DNA of 35,113 nucleotides, from contig JANQNN010000037.1 in assembly GCA_028279545.1 (NCBI GenBank), forward strand, positions 1 through 35,113, given 5' to 3'. Source of the DNA: Nitrosopumilaceae archaeon. GTDB taxonomy: Archaea; Thermoproteota; Nitrososphaeria; Nitrososphaerales; Nitrosopumilaceae. The position numbers and the translations under genes are program-made. Positions 7,900 through 15,882 of the stretch are shown piece by piece (positions within the stretch are counted from its first letter, which is position 1; every line of letters begins with the position of its first letter). The notes beneath the pieces are model-generated. The model searched no databases. It saw only the letters and a program-made list of their open reading frames with translations, and was not told the DNA's origin.

Positions 7900-9015
7900 A
7901 TGGATGGTAAAAGAAAAAGAGTTTGTGCAATTGCATTTGCCACAATTCTTCTGTTACAAATAACAAGCATGCAAATTCTTAACCCTGCATATGGAATTCA
8001 TCAAACACAAAAAGTCTCTTGGCAAATTGTTGTTGTATCTCATGAACCTGTTTGTACCATTTATCATTATCAGCTAGCACAAAAATATCAAATTATAACA
8101 ACAGAATATTTCAAACTTTATGAATTTGATACAAACCATTACCAACCTGAATGTTATTCAGTACAAAATTTTGAATGGAAATATCAGAAACCTGATGATC
8201 TTGATTTGTTAATTCTAATTTATGACAGAGACCTTGGAAGAGAAAAACTTCAGCCTCTAGGAATTGGAGGGTTTTACTCTCACTTCGACGGGGACATCAC
8301 TCACAACCACACCATAATTTTCTGTGAATGTTCGAGCTTTAGATTTTCTGATCCTTCCTGGATTCTCAGTCATGAATTATCCCATTTCATTCTTAATTTT
8401 TTAGGATTTGATCTTAACAAAGTTGAAGATCAGATTCATCTTATTGATAACAAATATGATTATTGTATGGAAAAAGAGTATGATAAAACTTGTACAAAAA
8501 TAGCAACCTATATTGAACATCATGATTTGGGCTACAAGGTCAAGGTAATGAAACCATACCATTTGGCAATTGGAATGAGTTTTTTCAATGAAACTCTAGA
8601 GGAGATCAAAATAAAAGCCAAGGATCTTAAACTTTTCAAACAAATTACAAAATGGTGGTATGAAGGAAAAATTACAAATTCCGAATACTCCAACAGTTTG
8701 GAAATATTAACTGGCCAGAGTTTTGATAACGTTTCTTCAGATTCATTTCTTGAAGAATCTGAATCCATAATTTTGACGGAACCCTCAAAAGAAGAAAAAG
8801 TAGTCCCTTCCAGCTCCCAAAAGAGTTTTTCATCAGAGGACATTTTGAGGGCATTTCCTTTTATTGGAGATATGAATTCAAGCCCAAATTTTTCCAATGA
8901 TTATCCTGAATGGTTCAAAACAAGGGCAACATTGTGGTTAAATGAAAAAATTTCTGATAGTAGTTTTGCTAAATCTATTGAAGTTCTTAAAAATTCAATT
9001 ACTGATGAGAAATAG
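7900..9015 (+). CDS. Secreted predicted zinc metallopeptidase (HELSH)
   Basis: A 371-residue exported protein when started at ATG 7900; the open frame extends to a TTG at 7879. ATG is preferred because CTTAATACC (about 7865-7873) is a TATA box placed about 30 nt upstream of 7900 but only 10 nt from 7879. The signal peptide ends near PAYG (about residue 31). H158-E-L-S-H162 in a hydrophobic helix is a classic HExxH zinc site; the third ligand is not obvious. Two degenerate copies of a Trp-rich module follow: ITKWWYEGKITNSEY (about 248-262) and YPEWFKTRATLWLNEKIS (about 334-351). These resemble the W-x-K-N-x-x-x-WW-x-x-G-x-I module common in thaumarchaeal exported proteins. Between them is a Ser/Glu-rich linker. 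No exact peptidase family recognised. Confidence 0.7.
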   Translation: MDGKRKRVCAIAFATILLLQITSMQILNPAYGIHQTQKVSWQIVVVSHEPVCTIYHYQLAQKYQIITTEYFKLYEFDTNHYQPECYSVQNFEWKYQKPDDLDLLILIYDRDLGREKLQPLGIGGFYSHFDGDITHNHTIIFCECSSFRFSDPSWILSHELSHFILNFLGFDLNKVEDQIHLIDNKYDYCMEKEYDKTCTKIATYIEHHDLGYKVKVMKPYHLAIGMSFFNETLEEIKIKAKDLKLFKQITKWWYEGKITNSEYSNSLEILTGQSFDNVSSDSFLEESESIILTEPSKEEKVVPSSSQKSFSSEDILRAFPFIGDMNSSPNFSNDYPEWFKTRATLWLNEKISDSSFAKSIEVLKNSITDEK

Positions 9016-9083
9016 AAATGGTTGTATTAAATTTTCAACGAATTCAACCAAACTAGTCCTTCTATTGTTTTTCCAGAAGATAG

Positions 9084-9209
9084 TTAAGGTAGCATCTTAC
9101 CATATGATCTGCAAAAACCATTGTTGCAATAAAACAGACTTTTACCGTTTGGACTACTTGTAACCAAAAGGGTCTTTTTACAGGATTTACATTCGATTTT
9201 TTCCGACAT
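9084..9209 (-). CDS. 41-residue zinc-knuckle protein
   Basis: A complete small frame, ATG at 9209 to TAA at 9084, encoding MSEKIECKSCKKTLL... with C7-x2-C10 and C28-x4-C33 and a basic tail. The four cysteines are spaced as in a minimal zinc ribbon, and lysine-rich composition suggests nucleic-acid contact. It lies in what would otherwise be a 396-base gap between the metallopeptidase and Sec61-beta genes, on the opposite strand. No family name is recognised. The protein-like cysteine pattern supports a real gene; the short length leaves doubt. Confidence 0.5.
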   Translation of the reverse strand: MSEKIECKSCKKTLLVTSSPNGKSLFYCNNGFCRSYGKMLP

Positions 9210-9411
9210 TGGTAACTATTTTCGGTTTTTCCTTAAGAAGGCACTCTTGTGTAAAAATTCAATATTACAGACCCAAAAAATGGGAATCCAAACCAAAATT
9301 TTGAATTTTTTAAATGATTATTTACTTAGGGTGAAGTAAGGATTTTTTGGGAATTTGGAGGCATTTTTCAACAAAGTTTTTATGTTAAAATCATTTTTTT
9401 GAAAATTAGTC
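9210..9411. promoter_or_regulatory. Intergenic region with secG promoter
   Basis: No further gene is visible. GTTTTTATG at about 9376-9384 is a likely TATA box about 30 nt before the Sec61-beta ATG. A small inverted repeat TTACTT-agggtg-AAGTAA (9322-9339) followed by GGATTTTTT may be a terminator-like or regulatory hairpin. Confidence 0.35.
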
Positions 9412-9582
9412 ATGAGTAGTAGCAATAAGAAATCAGCACCTCTTCCAGCCTCAAGCGGAGGATTAATGAGGTTCTTCGAAGATGAAACTAAAGGATTTAA
9501 GATAGATCCAAGAATAGTTGTGAGTATACCAATTAGTCTAATTGCAATTTCATGGGCAATTGAATTATCCTTAGCTCCGTGA
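9412..9582 (+). CDS. secG: Preprotein translocase subunit Sec61-beta (SecG, archaeal)
   Basis: A 56-residue protein. The conserved archaeal Sec61-beta block is clear: SGGLMRFFEDETKGFKIDP (about residues 15-33), then one transmembrane helix (IVVSIPISLIAISWAIEL) and a two- to four-residue end. It is the small, tail-anchored third subunit of the SecYE-beta channel, with its N-terminus in the cytoplasm. The length is normal for archaea. It is followed after 7 bases by the DUF2070 gene, so the two are surely one operon; this pairing is frequent in archaea and suggests that the DUF2070 protein works at the membrane near the translocon. Confidence 0.93.
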   Translation: MSSSNKKSAPLPASSGGLMRFFEDETKGFKIDPRIVVSIPISLIAISWAIELSLAP

Positions 9583-9589
9583 TCACATT

Positions 9590-11326
9590 ATGGAAAAAGC
9601 AGATGGTGTTTCAAATATCCATAATAGATTTTCTCTTACGTTAATCAATCCCTCATCTCATTATTTTTCTCTAGTAGTTTCATTGTTAGTTGCAACAGCA
9701 ATTACTGCAATCGTGCATATCTTTTATCTTGGAACAGAAGAGTTATGGTTTAGGATTCCATTAGTTGTTACAACTCTAGGAATAATTCAATTAATTGATG
9801 CCCAATTTATCAAAAGAAAGGAATATTCAAAATCACTTCACGCCTCTCTTTTTGGGAATTTGATTTGGCTCTTGACTTTAGCCATGGGAATTGCAGCAAG
9901 TATAGTGTTGTCAAAGGAATTATCATTATTTTTTATTACATTTGGTATGTTTCTTTTTGCAAGTTTTAGAATTGGAATTTTCACGACGGTACTTGGTGCA
10001 ACCATAAAAAAGGGATGGGCTATTTGTTTTGTTCAACCCATTGCAATGTTTTTAGCACTTGTTCCATATGAGCAATGGGGTTCGATGTTAACTGAACCCA
10101 TGAGTATCATATACGGAATTTTATTTTTAATAATTGCAAGTGTTTGGTCTATTGCAACGGATAGAGCAGGAAGACCTGGTATGGAAAGTACTCATAAAAC
10201 GATACAAGCATATTTGGCATCTCAAAAAAATGATTTTTCTGAAGCAGAAGAATTAATGGAGGATCGTTCAAGTAAAACCAAAGTATCTACTACTCAAATA
10301 AGATTACACTCATCTACACATAAAACAGATTTTAGAATGGTTCTACCAGAGATTCACCCAGGACCATATCATCCAGTTGGAGGAAGCAATATTCCATATT
10401 TAATTTACAAAAATCTAGATTCATCTGCTATGGTTTTACATAGTATATCAGACCATTCATTAAATTTACCTTCACGGGATCAAGTTGAAAATTATTTAAA
10501 AAATCTCGATAATTGTGTTTCAAAAGAAGAAGGATTAACATGTACGGAGCCAGTTACTGTTCAAATTAACAAAGCCAGAGTTACAGGATTATTGTTTGGA
10601 AATAACCCATTATTGTTTTTGTCTCTTTCACCACATGGTATGGAGGACATTCCAAATTATATGAAAAAGGATATTGAACAATACGGGAAAAATCGAAATT
10701 ATTCAAAAACGTTGATTGTAGATACGCATAACGCAATGGGAAAAGAAATTGGGAAAGAAGATGCAGAAAACATGCTAAAGGCTGCAAAATCTTGCCTTGA
10801 TACATTGATTGCAAAAGAAAGTCACCCCATTGAATTTGGATATGCAAACTCGGATGACATGGATGTTTGGGCCGAAGATTTAGGAATGGGTGGTTTAGGG
10901 GTTATGTGTCTTAAGATAAAAGATTCTAAATATTTTCTAGGTTGGGCAGATGCCAATAACATGGAAAATGGAGTTAGAGAAAAAATCGTTCAAAATTTTG
11001 CCCAAAAAAACTATAATCTTCTTGAAATTTGCACGTCTGATACACATTTTGCAAGGGTAAAGGCTAGAAACAAAAATGGATACTATCAACTTGGATTAAT
11101 TACCAGTGCTGACAAATTATCTAAATGGTTATTAGAAATTTCAAAAAAAGCAGAAAGCAAGATAAGCACTGCAAAATATGAAATTCTTGAAAATCAAACT
11201 GAAGTAAAAATAATGGGTCAAGGGATTTTTGACGATTATTCTAAAGCCCTAGATAATTCATTAAAAATTACCAAAGTTTTCATGATTGGGTGTACTGGTC
11301 TGTTCCTGACCAGTTTATTTTTATAG
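9590..11326 (+). CDS. DUF2070 family membrane protein
   Basis: A 578-residue protein. Residues 1-195 hold about six transmembrane helices; 205-555 form a large soluble domain; a last hydrophobic helix (MIGCTGLFLTSLFL) ends the chain. The soluble domain carries ordered motifs with potential metal or catalytic residues: EIHPGPYHPVGGSN (about 253-266), SPHGMEDIP (about 347), VDTHNAMGKEIG (about 376), and TSDTHFARVKARNKNGYYQLG (about 482). These are features of DUF2070, an archaeal family without an assigned function. Conserved His and Asp in four separated loops point to an enzyme rather than a structural protein, which is inference. Coupled to Sec61-beta. Confidence 0.85.
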   Translation: MEKADGVSNIHNRFSLTLINPSSHYFSLVVSLLVATAITAIVHIFYLGTEELWFRIPLVVTTLGIIQLIDAQFIKRKEYSKSLHASLFGNLIWLLTLAMGIAASIVLSKELSLFFITFGMFLFASFRIGIFTTVLGATIKKGWAICFVQPIAMFLALVPYEQWGSMLTEPMSIIYGILFLIIASVWSIATDRAGRPGMESTHKTIQAYLASQKNDFSEAEELMEDRSSKTKVSTTQIRLHSSTHKTDFRMVLPEIHPGPYHPVGGSNIPYLIYKNLDSSAMVLHSISDHSLNLPSRDQVENYLKNLDNCVSKEEGLTCTEPVTVQINKARVTGLLFGNNPLLFLSLSPHGMEDIPNYMKKDIEQYGKNRNYSKTLIVDTHNAMGKEIGKEDAENMLKAAKSCLDTLIAKESHPIEFGYANSDDMDVWAEDLGMGGLGVMCLKIKDSKYFLGWADANNMENGVREKIVQNFAQKNYNLLEICTSDTHFARVKARNKNGYYQLGLITSADKLSKWLLEISKKAESKISTAKYEILENQTEVKIMGQGIFDDYSKALDNSLKITKVFMIGCTGLFLTSLFL

Positions 11327-11478
11327 ATTTTTTTAAATTTTAAATAAATAATTTCGTAACCGAGAAAAAATCAAAAGAACTACAATTAAATTAAAAAACA
11401 ATCCAATAATAAAAAATCCATTTTACTCAAAATCTTTTACGAAAAAAAAATAATCGTATTTAGAAATTTTTTTGGAAT

Positions 11479-11506
11479 AAAAAAAAGAGAGAAGTTTTAA
11501 CTCTCT
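11479..11506 (-). terminator. Hairpin plus T-run after the small exported protein gene
   Basis: On the minus strand AGAGAG (11506-11501), a 9-base loop, CTCTCT (11491-11486) and then a run of T (11486-11479). The stem overlaps the last base of the TAG stop codon. It looks like an intrinsic terminator; in archaea the T-run alone may be enough. Confidence 0.6.
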
Positions 11507-11912
11507 ATAGAATTATGTTGCTTACACAAGCTATGGAGTACTCAACATCATTTACAGTGATGTGTGCTTTTCCAAATGGCCCGCCTCCGGTTCTTGTAAA
11601 TCCACCTTCATTTAAGAAATCTACAACCTTTTGTTCAAGATCTGCAACATCCTGAGGATCATCTAAAACCTTAATGTCCACTATATGGTTTTTAGGAATT
11701 AGAGAAGTATCTGGCCTTTTGATTGTAGCAGAACTTGTGAAAATTATTTTGTCCCAGTGCTGTAAACTTCCGTTGAAGTTATCACATGGTGCTCCAAAAA
11801 TTCCACCTCCAAAGGCCATAGGTGCAACAGAACCTACCGACATTCCTAAAAGTCCTACTCCAAAGCAAATTGCAGTTAATTTTTTCCAATTGCTGGAAAT
11901 TAATTCGCTCAT
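11505..11912 (-). CDS. Small exported protein, unknown function
   Basis: A 135-residue protein with an N-terminal hydrophobic segment (about 10-34, AICFGVGLLGMSVGSVAPMAFGGG) preceded by a Lys pair, so it is either secreted or anchored by that helix. The mature part is a compact alpha/beta domain with the motif VVDFLNEGGFTRTGGGPFGKAHITVNDVEYSIAC. Two cysteines (CDNF and IACVS) could form a disulfide outside the cell. I do not recognise the family. It stands alone with its own terminator and a long AT-rich upstream region, consistent with a single-gene transcription unit. Confidence 0.65.
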   Translation of the reverse strand: MSELISSNWKKLTAICFGVGLLGMSVGSVAPMAFGGGIFGAPCDNFNGSLQHWDKIIFTSSATIKRPDTSLIPKNHIVDIKVLDDPQDVADLEQKVVDFLNEGGFTRTGGGPFGKAHITVNDVEYSIACVSNIIL

Positions 11913-12000
11913 TAATTAAACTGGGTTAATGTGATATTTATTAATATCATAACTTATGAAATTTTAAAATTTGGAATTAACATTAGGCAATATACCTCTA

Positions 12001-12027
12001 ATCAAATAATTGTTTAGATTATTTGAT
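12001..12027. repeat. 10-bp perfect inverted repeat
   Basis: ATCAAATAAT (12001-12010), a 7-base loop TGTTTAG, ATTATTTGAT (12018-12027). It lies between the nuclease gene (ending at 12174) and the small exported protein (starting at 11912), both on the minus strand. It may end nuclease transcription or be an operator about 90 bp before the exported-protein start. The rest of the 261-base gap is AT-rich with no gene seen. Confidence 0.5.
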
Positions 12028-12173
12028 ATCTCCTTATTTTTCCTACCGACATAATAATTTTGAACACATCTGTTTTAAGAATATTCATTTGTAAGGAAAT
12101 TTTTAATACCATTTCGAGAGTGTTTGATAAATATAATTTAATTTAGATTTTGCCAAATAGATTTTTAAAAAAA

Positions 12174-12806
12174 TTAATTTTCTATTGTGTTCATTTTTTC
12201 TAAATTCCCATAAAAATCATCTACAAATGATGAGAATTGAAAAATGGGAACAATAGGTACACGGTCGATAAAATTAATCTTGTCTTGGTATAAGGTAGCT
12301 ATTACTGGAACTGCTATAGCGCCTGGAGTTTTTGAAATGTACTGTTTAGTTCTTTTAATTTGTTTTTTTACAGCTTCAGATAAGGAAGCCACACTATATC
12401 GTTTCCAATGTTTACAATCAATTAACATTGCAACTCCAAGACGAATTCCAATTACATCAATTTCCATTCGTGGTTTGGTTAGAATAAGATTTTTTAATAC
12501 AGCAAAATTTTTTGACTCTAAAATTTCTGCCGTTAGTCCTTCAAAATCTTTCCAATCTAAAGCAATAGCTACCTCATCTAATGGAAATCCATTTTCAATT
12601 AGGTTTATTGCAATTTTTAATTTATCTCCAGATTCAAAATAATATGTATTCTCTATTTTTGATCCAATTCCTCCTTTAAAGAAACTTTCTAAAATTTTCT
12701 GAGATTGTTTTTCATCATTTTTAGTTATTTCAGAAAAATCACGTATAGAAATCCCACCAGGAATTATTCCAGGTAATGTATCTAGTATGTTTTTTGTAAA
12801 TTTCAA
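12174..12806 (-). CDS. Predicted PD-(D/E)XK nuclease with N-terminal winged-helix region
   Basis: A 210-residue protein. Residues 1-85 look like a winged-helix DNA-binding region (IRDFSEITKNDEKQSQKILESFF..., helices followed by strands). The second half shows a restriction-endonuclease-like core: E95 in LTAEILES, D117 in MEIDVIG, and D130-C-K132 in LIDCKHWKR, which is the E...D...(D/E)xK order of Mrr-type/PD-(D/E)XK enzymes. Then come a basic helix (KKQIKRTKQYI) and a hydrophobic strand (IAVPVIATLY). The start is TTG at 12806; no in-frame ATG precedes it. There is no methyltransferase next door, so a classical restriction pair is unlikely; DNA repair, Holliday-junction or defence roles are open. 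Confidence 0.65.
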   Translation of the reverse strand: MKFTKNILDTLPGIIPGGISIRDFSEITKNDEKQSQKILESFFKGGIGSKIENTYYFESGDKLKIAINLIENGFPLDEVAIALDWKDFEGLTAEILESKNFAVLKNLILTKPRMEIDVIGIRLGVAMLIDCKHWKRYSVASLSEAVKKQIKRTKQYISKTPGAIAVPVIATLYQDKINFIDRVPIVPIFQFSSFVDDFYGNLEKMNTIEN

Positions 12807-12877
12807 CTAAATTTTCATTAATTATTTACCGGTTATAGGTTTTGAGATTTTTTAAAAATATTTTCAAATAAAATAAG

Positions 12878-12889
12878 TTTTTTTAATAC
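12878..12889 (+). promoter_or_regulatory. TATA-like box of solute-binding protein gene
   Basis: GTTTTTTTAATA centred about 24 nt before the ATG at 12907, the spacing of a leaderless archaeal transcript. Confidence 0.4.
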
Positions 12890-12906
12890 CATCCAAAAAT
12901 AGGAAC

Positions 12907-15387
12907 ATGAAATTTTTGCTAGTAATAATGCTAGCTTTAGTAATTTCCATCATAGGGGTTAATGAAACCTTTGGGGAAAAAGGCACCTACTTTGATTCCG
13001 TAAAATTTATTCAATATCTTGATGAGAATACCGCTTTAGAAGAGGTAAGAAATGGAAATCTCGACATTTATTATTTTAGAATTCCTGCAGACCGGTTAGA
13101 AAACGCCCAGGCAAGAGAAGGGTTAGATGTTTTTTCATCAACCAGTGGATCTTATAGTATCCTTGTAAATCCAGCAGAAACTGAGAAATTTAACCCATTT
13201 TCTATCCAAGAAATCAGATTTGCCCTAAATTATCTAGTTGATAGAAAATTGATAGTAAATGAACTCATGGCAGGCTATGGAGGCCAGATGATCTCCCAAT
13301 ATGGTCCCTTTGATCCAGAATACCTAACAGTGATTGAGGATTTAGAGAAATTTAATTTCAGATACAATCCTTCATTAGCCCAAGAGATAATCACCAAAAA
13401 TCTCAATGAAGTCGGTGCAACCCAAATTAATGAAAAATGGTATTTTGAGGGAGAACCAATTGAATTAACATTTTTTATTAGAAGTGATGATCCAGTAAGG
13501 AAATCCATTGGAGAAATTTTATCTTCTGAGTTAGAGAACGCAGGATTTACTGTAAAAAGAGAATTTGGGGATTTGAATAAAGCATTTGTAGTTGTTTATG
13601 GTTCTAACCCAGCTGATTTAGAGTGGAGCATATACACTGAAGGTTGGAATAAGTCAGTTTTTGTAAAATATGACTCTGTAACCTTGGGACAAATGTATGC
13701 GCCTTGGTTTTCAAATATGCCTGGATTCAATGTTCCCGAATATTGGAATTATCAAAACGAATTACTTGATTCATTAACACAAAAAATCTATACGGGCGAT
13801 TTTGGATCATCCAAAGAACGAGAAGAATTAATTCAAAAAACAATTGTTGAAGGTGTAAATGAATCTGTGAGGATTTTTCTAGCAAGCAAAATTGATCAAT
13901 ATGTAGTAAATGAAAAAATTCAAGGGGTTGTAAATGATTTTGGTGCAGGAGTCCCAACTAGGTTTACTCCAATAAATGCTCAAGGAGACAAAGATGAATT
14001 GATAATTGGTGTAAAACAGATTTATCAAGGAGCTTGGAATCCTATAATGGGATTTAGTGATAGTTACAGTAGACAAATTTGGACTATACTTTCGGATCCA
14101 TTAACATTCAAACATCCTTTCACCGGAGAAACTATTCCAATTCGTGGCAGTTGGGATGTAGAAACAGCTGGTCCAGATGGATTTTTGGAACTTCCTAATG
14201 ACGCAATAATGTGGGATCCCATTACCCAATCCTGGGAAAAAGTGTCAGAGGATTCACAAGCAATTAGCAAGGTTACATTTGATTTTGATTTTAGTGATTG
14301 GCACAATGGTCAAAAGATGGATATGAACGATGTTTTGCATTCCTTGTATTTTACTGTAGAGTGGGGAACTCAAACTGATGAAAATGATAAAACCTTTGAT
14401 GACGAATACACTCCACGTGCTGCCCAATCAGTGGATACTTTAATTGGAGTCAGAATAATTGATGAAAACACAATTGAGGTTTATGTTGATTATTGGCATT
14501 TTGATGAGGGAGAAATTGCAGAATGGGCAACGGTATGGAATACTATGCCTTGGGAACTATTTGCAGCTATTGAAAATGCGGTGATAGACGGAAAAGTTTC
14601 CATTTCAAGATCAGGTGCAGCAAACAAAAACGTCAATTGGTTATCTCTTATAATCCCAAAAGATGCCCAAGAAATACAGAACTATCTAAAACAATTTAAA
14701 CAAGAAAATTATATTCCAACCTCCTTAAAGGGCCTAGAAACAGATGTAGAGTATTTTAATGAAAGATATTCTGCAAGCAATGATTGGATTTCAAAAAATA
14801 ACCATGCCATAATAAGCAATGGGCCATACTACCTAAATTCCTATTCACCAGAATCAAGAACAATTAGTGTATCAGCTTTTGAGGATCAAACATATCCCTT
14901 CAAAGCTGGACATTGGTCAGAATTTGAGCATACAGAATTTCCAAAAATAATTGAAATACAATCTCCAAATTTAATTCAAAAAAATGAAGAATTAAAAATC
15001 AATATCAAAACAATTCACACTGATTCAATTCTATTTTTCTTGAACAATAATAATGGAGAGGTAGTCGTATCAGAAAGAATACAAATTGAGGAAAATCCTA
15101 CAATGATTAAAATTTCTGGGGAACATACCAAAGAATTAGGAATAGGAGCAAATGATCTAAAAATTTTTGCAATATCAAATTCTGTTTTAAAACCTGATTT
15201 TTATTCAACTAGTTTTCTTGTTTCAGAGAATCAAAATCAATTACCTACCATAATGGAAGAAGATATTCAATTTCAAGAAAAGGATCAATTAGAATTTTGG
15301 ATTATTATCCCAATATTAATTATTATTATTATTGTAATAGTTTTATTGAAAAAAAGAGTTAGTAAAGTCCAAAATCCTTTAGAATAG
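12907..15387 (+). CDS. Membrane-anchored extracellular solute-binding protein (SBP_bac_5-like) with swapped halves
   Basis: An 826-residue protein with a signal peptide (1-23), a large extracellular part and a C-terminal transmembrane anchor (about 796-818, WIIIPILIIIIIVIVLL) ending in a basic tail. It resembles peptide/nickel ABC-transporter binding proteins, but in an unusual order. Residues 28-345 read like the second half of the family: ALEEVRNGNLDIYYF, then IQEIRFALNYLVDRKLIV and A-x-x-I-I. Residues 365-690 read like the first half: FSDWHNGQKMDMNDVLHSL (normally W-x-DG-x-P-x-TA-x-DV), RIIDENTIEVY, and SNGPYYLNSYSPESRTI (normally GTGPY). About 690-780 is a beta-rich stalk. No permease or ATPase lies nearby. 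The 3' end overlaps convergent tsr3 by 29 bases. Confidence 0.8.
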   Translation: MKFLLVIMLALVISIIGVNETFGEKGTYFDSVKFIQYLDENTALEEVRNGNLDIYYFRIPADRLENAQAREGLDVFSSTSGSYSILVNPAETEKFNPFSIQEIRFALNYLVDRKLIVNELMAGYGGQMISQYGPFDPEYLTVIEDLEKFNFRYNPSLAQEIITKNLNEVGATQINEKWYFEGEPIELTFFIRSDDPVRKSIGEILSSELENAGFTVKREFGDLNKAFVVVYGSNPADLEWSIYTEGWNKSVFVKYDSVTLGQMYAPWFSNMPGFNVPEYWNYQNELLDSLTQKIYTGDFGSSKEREELIQKTIVEGVNESVRIFLASKIDQYVVNEKIQGVVNDFGAGVPTRFTPINAQGDKDELIIGVKQIYQGAWNPIMGFSDSYSRQIWTILSDPLTFKHPFTGETIPIRGSWDVETAGPDGFLELPNDAIMWDPITQSWEKVSEDSQAISKVTFDFDFSDWHNGQKMDMNDVLHSLYFTVEWGTQTDENDKTFDDEYTPRAAQSVDTLIGVRIIDENTIEVYVDYWHFDEGEIAEWATVWNTMPWELFAAIENAVIDGKVSISRSGAANKNVNWLSLIIPKDAQEIQNYLKQFKQENYIPTSLKGLETDVEYFNERYSASNDWISKNNHAIISNGPYYLNSYSPESRTISVSAFEDQTYPFKAGHWSEFEHTEFPKIIEIQSPNLIQKNEELKINIKTIHTDSILFFLNNNNGEVVVSERIQIEENPTMIKISGEHTKELGIGANDLKIFAISNSVLKPDFYSTSFLVSENQNQLPTIMEEDIQFQEKDQLEFWIIIPILIIIIIVIVLLKKRVSKVQNPLE

Positions 15388-15850
15388 TTTCTACTTGTTC
15401 TTCAGAATCCATGGTCGTATATTCATCTAAAAGATTTTTATTTAATTCATAAAACGTATGTCCCCACTTAAATTTATCAAGTAATTCAGTAGCCTCTTTT
15501 TTTAAACCCAAAATATACAAAGCAGCGGAGATAGCTTCTACAGTAGTAAGTTTGTTTAGTTTTGAATAATTTACAGGATTACCGGCTAGTAAAGGAGGGA
15601 GTTTTCTTTTTACTCCCGTAAATGTTTTTGAAAACGCCTTATCTGCTAAATTCCAGGAGCAATCAATTCCCACTATAGAAGTGATATGTGATTTATCTTT
15701 GGGAAGCAAAGTTTTTTCTGCAAATGGATCTAGAACTAAATTTTTTTTTCCGGTGGTTTTTACATCTCTTGCAATTTTAAACTTCACCAATTTTGCTGCG
15801 GTGCATTTTTTTGGATCATCTTGATTCATTCGCAGGACAAATAATTTCAT
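15359..15850 (-). CDS. tsr3: 18S/16S rRNA aminocarboxypropyltransferase Tsr3 (DUF367)
   Basis: A 163-residue protein typical of archaeal Tsr3, which transfers the aminocarboxypropyl group of SAM to a hypermodified uridine in small-subunit rRNA. Family blocks: DPKKCTAAKL near residue 11, LVLDPFAEKTLLPKD, IVGIDCSWN (about 60-68), LPPLLAGNPVNYSKLNKLTTVEAISAALYILG (about 84-115) and KFKWGHTFYELNKNLLDEY. All are in order and full length. It overlaps the end of the binding-protein gene tail to tail and lies 32 bases upstream of nothing else on its strand except the stop of the lamin-tail gene, which precedes it. Confidence 0.93.
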   Translation of the reverse strand: MKLFVLRMNQDDPKKCTAAKLVKFKIARDVKTTGKKNLVLDPFAEKTLLPKDKSHITSIVGIDCSWNLADKAFSKTFTGVKRKLPPLLAGNPVNYSKLNKLTTVEAISAALYILGLKKEATELLDKFKWGHTFYELNKNLLDEYTTMDSEEQVETILKDFGLY

Positions 15851-15882
15851 TAAAATTCTTTTAAAAAAATTCTATTTGGATT

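Noticed and set aside
8942-9163. 73-codon plus-strand frame over the end of the metallopeptidase gene
   Set aside because: It overlaps the real gene in another frame, has low-complexity Leu/Lys content, and no motif; the zinc-knuckle frame on the other strand explains the region better.
11330-11460. Minus-strand hydrophobic frame (ending LRNYLFKI) after the DUF2070 gene
   Set aside because: No start codon in frame after the preceding stop apart from internal TTG, about 25 residues, very AT-rich; looks like spacer.
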